Positions 15,269-15,454 of a stretch of DNA of 15,454 nt are shown here, piece by piece; positions within the stretch are counted from its first letter, which is position 1; each line of letters opens with the position of its first letter. The position numbers were made by a program, and so were the translations under genes. The DNA is taken from positions 1 through 15,454 of the forward strand of contig SLPX01000066.1 in assembly GCA_007131745.1 (NCBI GenBank), in the 5' to 3' direction. Source of the DNA: Myxococcales bacterium (GTDB lineage: Bacteria; Myxococcota; Polyangia; HGW-17; SLPX01). A model generated the notes under the pieces. The model was not told the DNA's origin and did no database searches. It worked only from the letters and a program-made list of their open reading frames with translations.

Positions 15269-15454
15269 CTCGCTCTATTGACCGCGGAGGATCGAGCGAG
15301 CCTGTTCCTTACGGCAGCGGACAAACCGCCGATCACAGCGATGCCGAACCATGGGTCTTCGCAGGTGCCGAAATCGCCGGACGGCTTGTTCCAACCTCCC
15401 TGCGGGAGGTTCGTCTGCGCCTCGTCGAAGCCGCTTCATCCTTTCACCCTTCCA
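15269..15454. repeat. Structured repeat, copy B, cut by window end
   Basis: The first 64 bases (15269-15332) are identical to copy A. A divergent 60-base insert follows, then the hairpin AACCTCCC-TGC-GGGAGGTT (15393-15411) and a close match to the copy A tail, CGCTTCATCCTTTCACCC (from 15432). The stem of the hairpin is unchanged while loop and flanks differ from copy A, so the stem seems to be the preserved part. The repeat reaches the last base of the window, so its full length is unknown. Confidence 0.78.

Larger units (their letters stand above)
14975..15454. other. Right-end intergenic region dominated by repeats
   Basis: About 480 bases without a supported gene. Bases 14975-15064 are the upstream region of the alkyltransferase and should hold its promoter; no clear -35/-10 pair was found. 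From 15065 to the end the sequence is taken up by two copies of a structured repeat. The open frames here are short, and the two copies read through their shared block in different frames. Confidence 0.6.

Noticed and set aside
15275..15439. A 54-codon Arg-rich minus-strand ORF in repeat copy B, with an AAAGGATG start context
   Set aside because: Copy A has the same start context but its frame through the shared 64-base block differs and ends after 27 codons. The copies therefore do not preserve a protein.
15065..15454. CRISPR array
   Set aside because: Only two copies, repeat core of 64 bases, irregular spacing and no cas genes.

Overview
The window reads as a chromosomal piece from a Gram-negative bacterium with an outer membrane: it carries a tripartite RND efflux operon and two lipoproteins with lipobox signal peptides. 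Secreted lipoproteins with acidic linkers, an FGE-sulfatase-like fold, six-cysteine repeats and a glycine-rich tail, beside a PAS/PAS/kinase/receiver hybrid histidine kinase, suggest a delta-proteobacterial-type lineage (Myxococcota, Bradymonadota or relatives), perhaps assembled from a metagenome. This is inference from gene style; there is no rRNA or marker gene to fix the taxonomy.

Layout. The left edge (1-509, minus) is the 5' part of a REP-associated (Y1, HUH) transposase-like gene cut by the window end. It is followed by about 475 bases without a convincing gene, holding a strongly purine-biased tract and a degenerate duplication. Next come an FGE-fold lipoprotein (986-1828, plus), a convergent radical SAM protein (1884-3065, minus), and a divergent Cys-repeat/Gly-rich lipoprotein (3254-5005, plus). 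Then a minus-strand efflux operon runs from 10813 to 5052: a TolC-type outer-membrane factor, a periplasmic adaptor lipoprotein, and an RND pump whose start overlaps the adaptor stop by 4 nt. Divergent from it, across a 331-base gap, is a soluble hybrid histidine kinase (11145-13220, plus). An MFS transporter of the phenylpropionate/nucleoside-symporter-like type (13283-14428, plus, probable TTG start) and a convergent O6-alkylguanine-DNA alkyltransferase (14468-14974, minus) follow. The right 390 bases carry two copies of a structured repeat that share a perfect 64-base block and an 8-bp-stem hairpin.

How the genes fit. The clearest unit is the three-gene efflux operon, with the kinase divergent from it as a possible but unproven regulator; the kinase ends in a receiver domain and has no DNA-binding output. 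The two lipoproteins look like cell-surface structural or binding proteins. The alkyltransferase is a stand-alone repair gene. Both ends of the window lie in mobile or repeated sequence, so the window may be a whole contig broken at repeats. I see no CRISPR array, tRNA, rRNA or complete insertion sequence, and no clear new multi-gene system. The items most worth a second look are the right-end repeat pair, its possible link to the transposase-like gene, and the Cys-repeat/Gly-rich lipoprotein.
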